Assembly: GCF_963678975.1 (NCBI RefSeq)
Contig: NC_089276.1
Coordinates: 31,946,368 to 32,010,367 of the forward strand
Direction of reading: 5' to 3'
DNA: 64,000 nucleotides
Source: Dysidea avara
Lineage: Eukaryota; Porifera; Demospongiae; Dictyoceratida; Dysideidae
Shown: in pieces, positions 11,871-31,826 of the stretch
Numbering within the stretch: position 1 is the stretch's first letter
Layout of the letters: every line of letters begins with the position of its first letter
The notes under the pieces: generated by a model
What the model was told of the DNA's origin: nothing
Seen by the model: the letters and a program-made list of their open reading frames with translations, nothing else
The model's database searches: none
Program-made: the position numbers and the translations under genes

Positions 11871-12752
11871 CATTTAAAACAGAATGACACAAACAAATTG
11901 GGAAGGTCATATTTGGTGGGGGCTCAGGTGAATGTGAATTGACTATAGGATCCAGTCCCGAAGGTACAGTACAAACACATAACCCGTACTGGGGAGGGTA
12001 AGGGATTAGCAATGATAGATAACTTCACAAAATTATGTAAAAATGCGTAACCGCAACTTTTGTGGGGCAAATTCAATGGCGGGGCTCTACAACTTGGCTT
12101 CTGGTGATTCATTCCGCATGAAACTTACACAGAACATAGAACAGAAGTGGGTCTAATAGAATATTCATAATGTTAAACAGATATTGAAGAAAAAGCCAAA
12201 TATAATTCAGAGTTCTTCAAATTTAGTAGATCTTGCACTGCTATTCTGTAATTAAATACTTTGCACAATTCTAGTGGTTTATTTCAATGTATTTCAAAAT
12301 ATTTGAAATACATTAAATCCTGGTCAAAATCCCAAATCCCTGCTAAAATTTTGCAAATATTGAATCTAAGGTCTTCGTGTCGGACCCCTCGTAAGAACTG
12401 TAAACACAACACATCGCTGTCCCATCACATACTCCCGATTTTAAAGCTACAGTAATAAACATTTTATCATTCTAACCAATAGACAACGCTCATACATTTT
12501 TACATGGACCTCGATTACGGATATGGGCTATACAAGTAACGGCAAATGATTTGTTTCTCATACCTGAAACAATCACTAGATGATAGTCGTCTCTCACAAA
12601 GTCACTTCACGCATAGAACACTTGATGATTTCAACGTATACCATACACACCGCAGTATATGGTAGTAAACTTTCAAAGGTCTCCTGAACAGATTTATTAC
12701 TGCGTATTCTAATATTATCGAGCATGAATTGGGAGGCGTGTTCCGACACGCA
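11871..12752. other. Intergenic / 5' flank of the kinesin-like gene
   Basis: No gene recognised. The region directly above 12753 must hold the promoter and 5' UTR of the kinesin-like gene, but I see no convincing TATA box or initiator. The frame is open upstream to a TTG at 12729, but the first in-frame ATG is at 12753. Confidence 0.5.
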
Positions 12753-20795
<8,043 letters not shown>

Positions 20796-20919
20796 AAAAA
20801 ATGTATTTTTTTATATCGACAATCGATTGTTTTTAATGAACTGTTGTTTGGGGGGCGTGTCTCATAGTTACGGGCAGCTGAGGCTAGAAGGCGCTAACAA
20901 GGAGAGAGACGACGTGAAA

Positions 20920-21459
20920 ATGGCTCAAAAAGGCGAAGGTATGGCTGGCCAAGCGTCACTGGTGGCACGACAGTCGAGTTTATTTTGTACAAGCAGTTTC
21001 CAAGACGCGTTAAAGGTGAAACGGCAAAGCCAAGCAAACCTCAGCGTCATATCGCTAGCACAGGAACCCATACCAGAGCAGCCATCCAAAGGGAAGCCAC
21101 GAGTTGTATTGGAGAACACTTACCAACTTGAGCCAAACCAGAAGTTCGAATCCTACAAGGTTAAGAAGATAATTGAAGATGTATTTGAAAGTCAATTGAA
21201 GACAGAATCTTATGACCGGAACGCGTCTAAACAGCTCTGTATGACCTTGTCTGAGATGATCAAGAATAAAGTAAAAGAGATTAACGTGCCTCGCTACAGA
21301 TTAGTCTGTGTTGTGAGTATTGGACAGTTGAGGGACCAGGGGTTCCGTATGGGCAGCCAGTGCATTTGGGACCCCAAATATGACACGTTTGCTTCAAGCA
21401 GTTACAAGAACAATAGTCTGTTTGCTGTGGGAACAGTGTTTGCAGTGTACCTGGAGTAA
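20920..21459 (+). CDS. Tctex-1 family dynein light chain-like protein (DYNLT5-type)
   Basis: The 179-aa intronless protein has a C-terminal Tctex-1 domain at about residues 68-179. Diagnostic strings are YKVKKIIEDVFESQL, RYRLVCVVSIGQL, SQCIWDPKYDTFASSSYKN and SLFAVGTVFAVYLE. This family binds dynein intermediate chains and acts in cytoplasmic or ciliary dynein complexes. The Ser-rich N-terminal extension resembles the TCTEX1D/DYNLT5 subgroup rather than the short DYNLT1/3 chains, and the length fits that subgroup. The start chosen is the ATG at 20920 (MAQKGEGMAG). The frame is open further upstream, but that stretch is low-complexity 5' flank overlapping the previous gene's 3' end in another frame. 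It lies only 124 bp downstream of the kinesin-like gene on the same strand. Confidence 0.85.
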   Translation: MAQKGEGMAGQASLVARQSSLFCTSSFQDALKVKRQSQANLSVISLAQEPIPEQPSKGKPRVVLENTYQLEPNQKFESYKVKKIIEDVFESQLKTESYDRNASKQLCMTLSEMIKNKVKEINVPRYRLVCVVSIGQLRDQGFRMGSQCIWDPKYDTFASSSYKNNSLFAVGTVFAVYLE

Positions 21460-22900
21460 CAATAGTGTTTATATCATTTATATCAATACACAACAATAAT
21501 AACACAAGATTTGGTTCATATACTATAATGTACTGTATGTGGTTGGCGTTGAGGTGGCCATATGTTCACAAGATGAAGTGATAATTCTTCATTGATTGGT
21601 AGTCAATGTAGACCAATTCAATTCAATTTTCACCTTGCTTGGAGTTCGTCAGTTAGGGTGTTCAGCATCTGTTATCTCTTTTGTTTCACCTGGACTTGGT
21701 TTGTTTTCAGTAACGGAAGATTATTGTTGAAGTGTGTCTTTCACTGACTAGATGATTTTATTTTAGCTCCTCTTTTTATATGTGTTGTGCATGTGAAATG
21801 CTGGCTAAATAGGGCCACTCTTCCAACTTTACAGTCATGATTCAGGCCTCTACTGCACTATATAATAAGGTGGTCTGGTCATGAGAATACCGTAGCTATG
21901 TATAATATATTTGGGTCCACTGCTATGTATGTGTTAATTAATTAAAGTATGTTAATTTAAAGCCAGCATACCATTATTAAGAGGTATAGTTACTAAAGTG
22001 AGATTTCACTATTATAATTTTGTTCAAGCTTTAATGATTGCTTTTAGAGTTGGCTGTGCACCCAAGTCACATGAGCTAGTGGACACAGGGTTATAAATAA
22101 TCGATACTTTTGGCAATGCCTATATAATATGTTAGAAGAAAAGGCAGGCAGATGTACAAGGAAAAAATTGCTCTTTTACAAGTTGCTGTAACTTTGTGGT
22201 TAGTGGTTAACAAAACAGTTAGAAAAGTATCAAATAACTGTAGGAATGCATTAACGTGTAAAGACAATTTTCACCTAACGCAAAACATAGTGCATGCATA
22301 GCCGCTATGTAATTTCATCTTTAAAAAGACAGCTGAATCGAGCTGGTGTAGGGATTATAATATAATGTAGGCTTCTTAGCAATGAGCAGGCACATCAGTA
22401 TGTATTACCTATGTTCGGTAGGTGTTACTTGGGATCATGCAGTCAAACATTGGGATATTCAGAAAGGGAAGGACAAGGTGAAAAATGTGAACGAGCCTGA
22501 GAATATATAATTATTCTGGCTTGGCAAAGCAATGATATCAACTAAACCATGCACTGCATGCATGGCTGCATTAAGACATGCGCAGCCAAGGCAACTACTT
22601 CATTAACAATGAACTGATACTGATCAAAATGCACTACTAGATTATATTTTAGTAGAGCAGTCACTCTAATTTTGTGCTTTGAATCTACAGCTTCTGGCTA
22701 TGCACTTGCCATTTTGAGCTGATACCTAAAACCATTAATGAAATGCTGTGTGGATGGATTACACAAGAGCTCAAAATTCGGGATGAAAATGTGATTAAGC
22801 TATTAATGTGTTGTGGATGAAGAAGTAGATTCACTGCATGTGAGAAGTATGTAGGGGCTCACAATGACATGGATGGAGGGGTGGATCCATGCAGAGGGGT
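21460..22900. other. Intergenic, no gene recognised
   Basis: AT-rich sequence without coding signature. A degenerate AGTAGAGCAGTCACTCTA version of the dispersed motif is at about 22650. No canonical AATAAA was found within the first 200 bp after the Tctex-1 stop. Confidence 0.5.
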
Positions 22901-22908
22901 GTACAGGG

Positions 22909-23264
22909 TAGGGATGCCATGATAGTCGTGACATATGACATGTCGTGACATGAAGCTCCATGATATGATATGACATAATTATAGGCTTCTTTATGTCGTG
23001 ACATAAAATAATATCTCCTAATAATGAACACTTTTCCATTCATTTTGGTCAATTTTGATGCTTGCAATAAATATTATGAGAAAAATAATTGACAAATAAT
23101 GTTGGTTGTTGATGTCATAGTTAATATTGCTGATGTTTAAGTTGATATTTTTGTTATACAGTTTCATAAGTAACATGCAGCTTCAGTTGGGAAACTTTAA
23201 GAATTGCTTATGTTGTGACACATGACATGTGTGACATAAAAACTTCTATGTCGTGGCATCCCTA
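22909..23264. mobile_element. hAT-like MITE with 8-bp TSD
   Basis: Ends are TAGGGATGCCATGA and TGGCATCCCTA. The flanking duplication is GTACAGGG (22901-22908) against GTACAGAG (23265-23272), one mismatch. Internal subterminal repeats of CGTGACAT/ATGTCGTGAC occur at both sides. Length 356 bp, no transposase. Confidence 0.84.
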
Positions 23265-23909
23265 GTACAGAGAGAGCAAGTGCACATCCCCACCCCACCT
23301 GATCATATTTGATGACGCAACTCAACTGTGGTGGACTCCAAATGGGAGAGGTATAATAAGGGTATGTGCCCACTTCCCACCCTTCAGTTCATCCTCAATC
23401 TAAATTATTAAGATTGAGATACTTAATAGAACACTCAAATACTCTAATAAAATATTCATCACATATAATTTCGAGTTCCTCCTATATTCGTAATAAAATA
23501 GATGTAAAAGTGGCATGGTTCTGCAATGTTCATATTAACGACAAAATAGACACTGTAAATATATCATATCCCTATATACACTCATGTTTAATGAGGACCA
23601 TTCCTGAGAAAGTATAATAATATTTATTATATACCATTCACTTACTTCCAAATTCAATCTCAAAGGGCTAAATTTTCTAGTAAGGGTGCTCCCAGGCTCA
23701 CATGCTTTGCACAGGGGTGGATCCAGGGCTTGGAGTGAACAATGCAGTAGGTACAAAAGTAGCGGATCTTGGGGAGCACAGCTCTCAAGAAAGTATAGCT
23801 AGACTTATTGCCATAGATTTTTTACAGAGTAGTTTTAGTATACAAACATCTAAATTGTACTAAGTTTAAGAATGTAAACTGAATCCTACAGCACTCTTTA
23901 TACACACAT

Positions 23910-24275
23910 GCAGGGGCGTAGCCAGAACCGGGGCCACCCGGGCCCAGGCCCGGGCATCAATAATTCGAGATACTCTAATAGAGCAGTCAGATCGAGTCGA
24001 GATATATCAGTCTCAGTATTCAGAGAAGCAGTGTAGCAAGCTACGTATATGTAGTTATAAATAAGGAGGTGCAGTTGGTGGAGGGGAGATCAAGGGCGTA
24101 GCCAGGAAGGGAGGAGGGGGGTTCGGATGATCCCCCCTTTCAGAAGCAGAATATTTTAAATCTAAAAATCACATCCTTAAGTCTTATACAGCCCCGGAGC
24201 TCTCGGGTAGCTACTTGCACACTAGCGCTCCTCTGTACTATACTCTTGAGGATCGCATTGCATTAATGATTTGTC
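23910..24275. repeat. Transposon-end-like fragments
   Basis: Contains two GGGCGTAGCCAG-type words (about 23913 and 24095), a string common at ends of animal DNA transposons, each followed by a G/C-rich stretch. A full copy of the dispersed motif lies at 23971-23989. No complete element could be bounded. Confidence 0.4.
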
Positions 24276-24521
24276 TTGCCTATTTTAGAGTATTGTTCCC
24301 CAATATGGGATCCATATCACCAAACCAACATAAATCAAGTAGAGATGGTCCAACATAGAGCTGCTCGTTTTGTCACAGGTCAACCATGGAGACGAAATAA
24401 TAGAGACAGCATCACTAACATCCTTGAAAACTTGCAATGGCCTACACTACAAGAACATCGCAAATCAGCTAGACTAGTTTTACTATATAAAGTACTACAT
24501 GACTTATTAATTATACCGAAC
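24276..24521 (+). pseudogene. LINE reverse-transcriptase 3' fragment (CR1/jockey-like)
   Basis: The translation carries the conserved tail of non-LTR retrotransposon ORF2: PILEYCSPIWDPY, then VQHRAARFVTG and LQWPTLQEHRKSARLVLLYK. This is the region after the catalytic RT domain in CR1/jockey-type elements. The frame stops at 24524 and is followed by an unrelated palindromic element. It is 5' truncated and inactive. Confidence 0.8.
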
Positions 24522-24534
24522 TGTTAGCTATCAG

Positions 24535-24690
24535 TATTAGTGTTCTATACCATATGCGTATTTTGTACCATACGCGTATGGTACATACCATAATATTATG
24601 CGTATACGCGTACAGTACAGCCATACGCGTATGGTACGGAAAATCGTACCATCTGAGTATAGCTAACCTGGTATGCGTATAACATCAAGC
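24535..24690. repeat. Palindrome-rich element (CATACGCGTATG units)
   Basis: Contains several copies or variants of the palindrome ACCATACGCGTATGGT plus GGAAAATCGTACC. A related block lies at 33.86-34.01 kb, there in the opposite order next to a (TTAGTA)n tract. Both sit directly beside LINE 3' fragments. Confidence 0.7.
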
Positions 24691-24866
24691 AGAAGGTTTT
24701 TGCACTGCCGTACCTATTGACTACGCCGGATGGAACTCTACTTTCATTTCTTTTCGGGAAAGAGGGAGGGGGAGGCGCTAGTCTCGCTTAGCAGTTTCTG
24801 TTCAGTGAAGACCGAGATATTCTAATAGAGCAATCATATTTAGCTATTCTATTCTCTAGAGCTGAG

Positions 24867-25300
24867 ATGTATTTAGCTTTACTGCGATTAAGATATAATT
24901 TGCTTTACTGCATGATGCAAATTAACTACCTTGTTGATATCCCAGCAAATCCATTTCTGACACCAATATCCAATGTACATAGTACCAGAGGTCATAATAT
25001 GAGATTTATACAACCAATGACAAGGATTGATTCTTATATGTACTCCTTTTTCTCTTCAGCAATTAAAATCTGGAATGATCTACCCCAAAATGTGATTGAC
25101 TCCAATTAGATTGATCAGTTCAAACAAAAACCAGCAATTATTTAATTTGTACTTGTATGTATGTTGTGACCTGTGCACTGAACCATGGAATAATTTACCC
25201 CAAGAAGTAGCATGTGCAGCATCAGTTGATGATTTTAAGAAATTGATTGACCAGTATTCATCTAACACTATGTATAAATGTATGTAATTAGTCTACTTGT
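24867..25300 (+). pseudogene. Overlapping LINE ORF2 3' tails
   Basis: Two degenerate ORF2 tails in different frames. The first (24867-25109) has TRGHNMRF and AIKIWNDLPQNV. The second (about 25185-25287) has EPWNNLPQEV and DDFKKLIDQY. It is followed by a (TAA)n tail at about 25360-25382, typical of LINE 3' ends. Probably two inserted copies rather than one gene. Inactive. Confidence 0.72.
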
Positions 25301-25788
25301 ACTTTTTTTACCTGTTGATCAGGTGTAACAGGCTGTTTAGCCTTATAAATTACCTGTAATAAATAATAATAATAATAATAATAGACTCTAGTATAGAGGT
25401 CTACACAGTATTACCAATAATAATAATAATAAACCTATTTAAAATAAAGCATTCCTTTAAAATAAAAGAATATTGATGGCATGATATCTTGCATGACTAT
25501 ATATAAGTGATGAAACTGACATCTCTATTTATGATAAAAACAATCATGAATTCATCACACTGTTGGCAGATCCAGTCTTGAATTGTGTTAAGTCCTGCTG
25601 ATCTGGTAGGATCTGATGGAATTCTACATAGTCAAAATTAATAAAGGTCAATCGTCTGGGTTGGAAGCTTTACGAAAAAAAGGATAACACCTAGCTACAT
25701 ACAGTATAAGTATGAAAAGTATAAATCAAAGGAAGGGAATTAAATATAATATGTCTTGATTTATACATAGTCATTGGTGTATAATCTA
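25300..25788. other. AT-rich spacer with (AAT)n
   Basis: Two (TAA)n tracts (about 25360-25382 and 25416-25431), then unstructured AT-rich DNA. No gene recognised. Confidence 0.5.
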
Positions 25789-26108
25789 TCTAATCCAAAA
25801 CAGCCAAGCTGTAAAAAAAGTGTGCGGCCCTCAGAAAGGCTATGGTGAAAAAAGATGTGAAATCCAAGGTGGCGGCCAAGAAATGGCTGTGATGGTAGGT
25901 TAGTGGTAAAAATTTTAATAACGACAATTCAGGTGAATTTTTGTGAAGCGGCACAAAAATTCACCTGAATTGTCATTATTAAAATTTTTACCACTAACCT
26001 ACCATCACAGCCATTTCTTGGCCGCCACCTTGGATTTCACATCTTTTTTCACCATAGCCTTTCTGAGGGCCGCACACTTTTTTTACAGCTTGGCTGTTTT
26101 GGATTAGA
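25789..26108. mobile_element. Snapback element, 157-bp arms with 6-bp loop
   Basis: Bases 25789-25945 are almost perfectly complementary to 25952-26108 (I noticed about one mismatch), with the loop AAGCGG. Ends read TCTAATCCAAAACAGCC / GGCTGTTTTGGATTAGA. No coding capacity. Such near-perfect long hairpins are typical of recently active foldback MITEs and would form double-stranded RNA if transcribed. Confidence 0.92.
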
Positions 26109-26272
26109 TTTCATTTCTTTTTGTATTTGTATACCCCAAAGCCGGCCTATGGCCAGCTTTGGGACTTTTTTAACCTATGTTTTTTTCTTTACTACAGGAA
26201 GAAGAAAAGATGAAGTAGATGTACTTTAAATATTTTATCAGTAAATGTACAAATTATATATACTGTATAATT

Positions 26273-26500
26273 ATGTGACCGGATTTGCGAAAAGGGGTCC
26301 AATTTGCCAACTTTGACAATTGATAACTTCAGATTGGAAAGAGCTATTGCCTTGATATTTGGGCAGTGGTGAGCACCACTATAGCTGAATACATGGTGAA
26401 ATGTTCAGGTTAATATGTTACTTGAACACTGAGTTATGGTCTCCAACATTTACGGAATTGGATGTGTGTGGAAGACCCCTTTTCGCAAATCCGGTCACAT
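26273..26500. mobile_element. MITE with ATGTGACCGG ends
   Basis: Terminal inverted repeats of about 26 bp begin ATGTGACCGGATTTGCGAAA and end with its complement. Length is about 228 bp. A diverged copy of the same family is at about 31293-31540 (GACCAGATTTGTGAAAAGG ... TTCGCAAATCCGGTCAC). Confidence 0.85.
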
Positions 26501-26514
26501 ATATTGATTACAGA

Positions 26515-29500
26515 AATCTCCATGGTGGTTTCTTTGTAACTGAACACTCTACAAGGTGACTTCTTCTAATTGCTCTCTCTACAGGGTGAATTGTTTGTAG
26601 CTGAACGATCTACAAGGTAACTTCTTCTAGCTGATCTCTCTACAGGGTGATGTGTTTGTAGCTGAATTTTGTATAGGTGATTTGTTTGCAGCTGAGCTCT
26701 TTACAGAATGGTTTCTTTGTAGCTGAACTCTCTAAAAGGTAACTTCTTCTAACTGATCTTTCTACAGGGCAATTTGTTTCTGGCAGAATTTTCTACAGGG
26801 TGATTTCTTTGCAGCTGAACTCTCTACATGGTGGTTTCTTTGTAGCTGAACTCTCTACAAGGTAATTTCTTCTAGCTGATCTCTCTACAGGGAGATTTGT
26901 TTGTAGCTGAACTATCTACAAGGTAACTTCTTATAGCTGATCTCTACAGGGTGATTTGTTCGTAGTTGAATTCTGTACAGGTGATTTGTTTGCAGCTGAG
27001 CTCTTTACAAAATGGTTTCTTTGTAGCTGAACTTTCTCCAAGGTAACTTCTTCTAACTGATCTTTCTACAGGGTGATTTGTTTGTAGCTGAACTATCTAC
27101 AAGGTAATTTCTTCTAGCTGATCTCTCTACAGGGAGATTTGTTTGTAGCTGAACTATCTACAAGGTAACTTCTTATAGCTGATCTCTACAGGGTGATTTG
27201 TTCGTAGTTGAATTCTGTACAGGTGATTTGTTTGCAGCTGAGCTCTTTACAAAATGGTTTCTTTGTAGCTGAACTTTCTCCAAGGTAACTTCTTCTAACT
27301 GATCTTTCTACAGGGTGATTTGTTTGTAGCTGAACTATCTACAAGGTAATTTCTTCTTGCTGATCTCTCTACAGGGCGATTTGTTTGTAGCTGAATTCTG
27401 TACAAGTGATTTGTTTGCAGCTGAGCTCTTTACAGAATAGTTTCTTTGTAGCTGAACTCTCTACAGGGTGATTTGTTTGTAGCTGAAATCCCTACAAGGT
27501 AACTTCTTCTAGCTGATCTCTGTACAGGGTGATTTGTTTGTAGCTGAACTCTCTACAGGTGATTTGTTTGTAGCTGAACTCTACAAGGCGATACTTCTAG
27601 GTGATCTCTCTACAGGATTCCTTGTTTCTAACTGAACTCTCAACAGGGTGATCTGTTCATAGCTGAACTTTCTACTGGGTGATTTGTTTGCAGCTGAACT
27701 CTCTAAATGGTGGTTTCTTTGTAGCTGAACTCTCTACAATGTGACTTCTTCTAGCTGAACTCTCTACAAGGTGACTTGTTTCTAGCTGATCTCTCTACAG
27801 GGTGACTTGTTTCTAGCTGAACTCTCTACAGGTGATTTGTTTGTAGCTGAACTCTCTACATGGTGGTTTCGTTGTAGCTGAACTCTCTACAAGGTAACTT
27901 CTTCTAGCTGATCTTTTTCACTGCATATTTGTTTGTAGCTGAGTTCTCTACAGGGTGATTTGTTTGCAGCTGAACTCTCTACATGGGAGTTTCATTGTAG
28001 CTGAACTCTCTACAATGTGACTTCTTCTAGCTGAACTCTCTACAGGGTGACTTGTTTCTAGCTGAACTCTCTACAGGTGATTTGTTTGCAGCTGAACTCT
28101 CTACATGGTGGTTTCTTTGTAGCTGAACTCTCTACAAGGTAACTTCTTCTAGCCGATCTTTCTACAAGGTGATTGAGTTTTTTTGCAGCTGAACTCTTTA
28201 CATGGTGGTTGCTTTGTAGCTGAACTCTCTAAAAGGTGACTTCTTCTAGCTGAACTCTCTACAGGATGATTTGTTTGCAGCTGGATTCTCTACGTGGTAG
28301 TTTCTTTGTAGCTGAACACTCTACAATGTGACTTCTTCTAGCTGAACTCTCTACAGGGTGACTTGTTTCTAGCTGATCTCTCTACAGGGTGACTTGTTTC
28401 TAGCTGAACTCTCTACAGGTGATTTGTTTGCAGCTGAACTCTCTACATGGTGGTTTCTTTGTAGCTGAACTCTCTACAAGGTAACTTCTTCTAGCTGATC
28501 TTTCTACAGGGTGATTTATTTGCAGCTTAACTCTCTACAAGGTGACTTCTTCTAGCTGAACTCTCTACAGAGTGATTGATTTTTTTTGCAGCTGAACTCT
28601 CTACATGGTGGTTTCTTTGTAACTTAACTCTCTACAGGGTGATTTGTTTGTAGCTGAACTCTCTACAGGGTGATCTGTTCATAGCTGAACTCCCTATAAG
28701 GTAACTTCTTCTAGCTAATCTTTCTACAGGGCGATTTGTTTGTAGCTGAGTTCTCTACAGGGTGATTTGTTTGCAGCTGAACTCTACATGGTAGCTTCTT
28801 TGTAGCTCTACAATGTTACTTCTTCTAGCTGAACTCTCTACAAGGTGACTTGTTTCTAGCTGATCTCTCTACAGGGTGACTTGTTTCTAGCTGAACTCTC
28901 TACAGGTGATATGTTTGCAGCTGAACTCTCTACATGATTGTTTCTTTGTAGCTGAACTCTCTACAAGGTAATTTCTTCTAGCTGATCTCTCTACAGGCCG
29001 ATTTGTTTGTAGCTGAACTCTCTACATGATGGTTTCTTTGTAGCTGAATTCTCTACAAGGTGATTTCTTCTATAGCTGATCTTTCTACAGGGTGATTTGT
29101 TTGTAGTTAAACTCTCTACACGATAGATTCTTTGTAGCTGAACTCTCTACAAGGTGATTTCTTCTATAGCTGATCTTTCTACAGGGTGATTTGTTTGTAC
29201 CTGAACTATCTACATGATGGTTTCTTTTTAGCTGAACTCTCTACAAGGTAACTTCTTCTAGCTGATCTCTCTACAGGACAATTTGTTTGTACCTGAACTC
29301 TCACATGATTGTTTCTTTGAAGCTGAACTCTCTACGAGGTGATTTCTTCTAGCTGATCTTTCTACAGGGTGATTTGTTTGTAGCAGAACTCTCTACAAGG
29401 TAACTTCTTCTAGCTGATCTCTCTACAGGGTGATTTGTTTGTAGCTGAATTCTGTACAGGTGATTTGTTTGCAGCTGAGCTCTTTACAGAATGGTTTCTT

Positions 29501-29795
29501 TGTAGCTGAACTCTCTACAAGGTAACTTCTTCTAGCTGATGTATCTACAGGGTCACTAGTTTGTAGCTGAATTCTCTACATGGTGGTTTCTTTGTAACTG
29601 AAGTATCTACAAGGTGACATCTTCTAGCTGATCTTTCAACAGGGTGATTTGTTTGTATCTGAACTCTCTACAAGAAATCTTCTTCTAACTGATGTTTTAA
29701 CAGGGTGAATTGTTTGTAGCTGAACTCTCTACAGGGTGATTTGTTTGTAGCTGATCTCTATACAGGTTACTTATTTCTAACTGATCTCTTGAATT
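26515..29795. repeat. 3.3-kb satellite of about 30-bp units
   Basis: Dozens of imperfect units of the form GTAGCTGAACTCTCTACA followed by a variable spacer (GGGTGATTTGTTT, AGGTAACTTCTTCTA, TGGTGGTTTCTTT). Variants alternate in blocks, giving higher-order structure. One segment of about 242 bp starting at 26871 is repeated almost identically from 27113. No long open frames. The right end abuts two copies of the CTATTAGAG motif (29807-29841). Confidence 0.95.
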
Positions 29796-29841
29796 CTGTT
29801 CAGGGTGACTGCTCTATTAGGATGACTGCTCTATTAGAGTA

Positions 29842-30406
29842 TCTCGATCTCGCAATTGCTACACCAAGTTGGATTTCGTGTTATAACTCCGTGGCTTTAA
29901 GTCTGATTCTTCTACACCATTGAAGAGCCTTTCTAAGATGATAACTCCATCTGTACAGCGATTTTGAAAGCATTACCCCAAGCGGTTTACCTGGTAGGCG
30001 TGGCAAGCATAATAATAATAATAATAATAAAATAAAAATATTAAAAATTAGCTAATCTCGATTGCGTAATTGTTACACACTGTTGATTTTTTCGCTTTAT
30101 CTTCCTGGTTTTTAGCTCGATTTCTTTCAAACCACAAAAGGTTTGAGGTTCAATAGTTAACCTATTCACCCACCGATTTTCAGCTTCTTCCCATACGCGG
30201 TTTACCCTGTAGGCGTGACAACATATTGGTGTTATTTTTCGTACATAATCGCTCATAACTCTTTGTCTGTTTATGGTATTCCAGCCAAAGTTGGTACCGA
30301 GATGCGCCTTTATACCCCCCTTCTGTGTGCCAAATTTCAAGGCAATCGGATAACGCGTTCGAGTTTTATAGCAGTTTTTGTAAGTGTGCGACAAGAAAAA
30401 GAAAAA

Positions 30407-30437
<31 letters not shown>

Positions 30438-30632
30438 AAAAAAACGAAGAAACTCAGCCAATTTTTGAAGTCGCATATCTCGGGAACGCGCGAAGCGATT
30501 TCGCTCAAATTTGGAATGTAGAGTGCTGCAGTTGGGGGGCATGTCCACAGCAAAAATCGTCTTGTTTCATCAAGGAAGCACAGAGCTACGGAGGTGCGAA
30601 AATTGCGTTTTCTTTCTTCCTGTCAATATACT
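29842..30632. other. Repeat-derived spacer with (AAT)n and (GAA)n
   Basis: (AAT)n at about 30010-30030 and (GAA)n at about 30408-30439. The minus-strand frame 30041-30553 translates partly to homopolymer Phe/Leu from these repeats and is not supported as a gene. Words such as CGGTTTACC(C)TGTAGGCGTG occur twice (about 29985 and 30199), pointing to decayed duplicated repeats. Confidence 0.5.
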
Positions 30633-30746
30633 CACGGGTGTTACGCGCCGGCTTCTTGGGCCGCACGACACACTACCGTGTGTCTTGATCACGGGTGTTA
30701 CGCGCCGGCTTCTTGGGCCGCACGACACACTACCGTGTGTCTTGAT
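30633..30746. repeat. Perfect 57-bp tandem duplication
   Basis: 30633-30689 and 30690-30746 are identical. The unit starts CACGGGTGTTACGCGCCGGC and contains the small hairpin ACACACTACCGTGTGT. It is GC-rich against its surroundings. Confidence 0.95.
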
Positions 30747-31292
30747 AACAATGTATCTCGTTGTCTGTTTAACATTTCATTTCATCAAAGTATCTGACAC
30801 CATCACCCATACAATTATGATGGTTTATGTAAGCACCTGCACTGTAAAAAATGCCAAAAAAATGACAAAAAGCATACGTTGTTTCAGCAGAACTGTTAAT
30901 TGCTGTTTTAACATTCTAGATGTTTTAACAAAAAGTGACTGTTAGTGTAACGACAATTTTTTACTTTAACAAGGAAATGATGTTACAACAACAAAAATTC
31001 CCTGTTGTTATTTTAATAAATGAAGTGTTTGCTGTTTTTTTGCAGCAGGGATAACAAGTTCTTTGTTAAAATGAAAAATCCTTTTTTATAGTGTGTAGAT
31101 TATTTTCTTGATGTCTTCTGACTTTTGTACATATTGATTTATTGGCTCATCCAGCTGTCTACTGCCTTATTTGCCATGGATTTTCATCTCACATTTTTAT
31201 AACAAATGACTTCATTTCTCCATAGTGGAAATGCTATTGATTTGAAAATACACAAGCTGGCATACTGTACGTTCTTTAGAATAGTTGAGTTA
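30747..31292. other. No gene recognised
   Basis: AT-rich sequence with repeated AACAAAAA/TTGTTATTTTAA words. The open frame that runs through the 57-bp repeat to 30945 has no domain. Confidence 0.45.
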
Positions 31293-31540
31293 AAATGACC
31301 AGATTTGTGAAAAGGTACCTTTTCCACACATTTTACATACCATCAAACAAAATGGTGTAACACTTGACTCCTTACACTGATAAACTTGCTCTTAGTATCA
31401 AAATGCTGCTAGATACTATAGTAGCTACTGTACACTCATGGATAATTATAAGGTATATGTTCAAAAACTTATGAAACCCCAAAGTTCATGGGTTAAATTT
31501 TGTGTGTGGAAAGGTACATTTTCGCAAATCCGGTCACAAA
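31293..31540. mobile_element. Diverged copy of the GTGACCGG-ended MITE
   Basis: Left end AATGACCAGATTTGTGAAAA, right end TTCGCAAATCCGGTCACA; same family as 26273-26500 with more substitutions. No coding capacity. Confidence 0.75.
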
Positions 31541-31722
31541 TTATCTAGCTGTTGCATAGCAACTGCACAACTGCACACACTGACAACATAATTATGGTAA
31601 ATTTTATTTTTTGTTTCTTCTTCCACACAGTACATTTTGGCTGCAATTGCTACGCATATGTTGCTTTCTATTGGATTCGTGGTCCATTGTTTAATTGATA
31701 TAATGAAAATTCAAAAACTAGG

Positions 31723-31826
31723 CCGTTATTACATAATGCTATGTAGAGCCATTATTACATAATGCTATGTAGAGCCATTATTACATAATGCTATGTAGAG
31801 CCATTATTACATAATGCTATGGAGAG
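31723..31826. repeat. 26-bp tandem repeat, four copies
   Basis: Units of CCATTATTACATAATGCTAT + GTAGAG at 31723, 31749, 31775 and 31801. The first carries one substitution (CCG for CCA) and the last another (GGAGAG). Each unit contains the self-complementary core ATTACATAAT. Confidence 0.93.

Noticed and set aside
12729..12752. Upstream TTG start of the kinesin-like gene
   Set aside because: Nuclear genes of animals start at ATG; the first in-frame ATG is 12753.
30041..30553. 170-aa minus-strand frame
   Set aside because: Centre is a Phe/Leu homopolymer from (GAA)n; no domain in the remainder.
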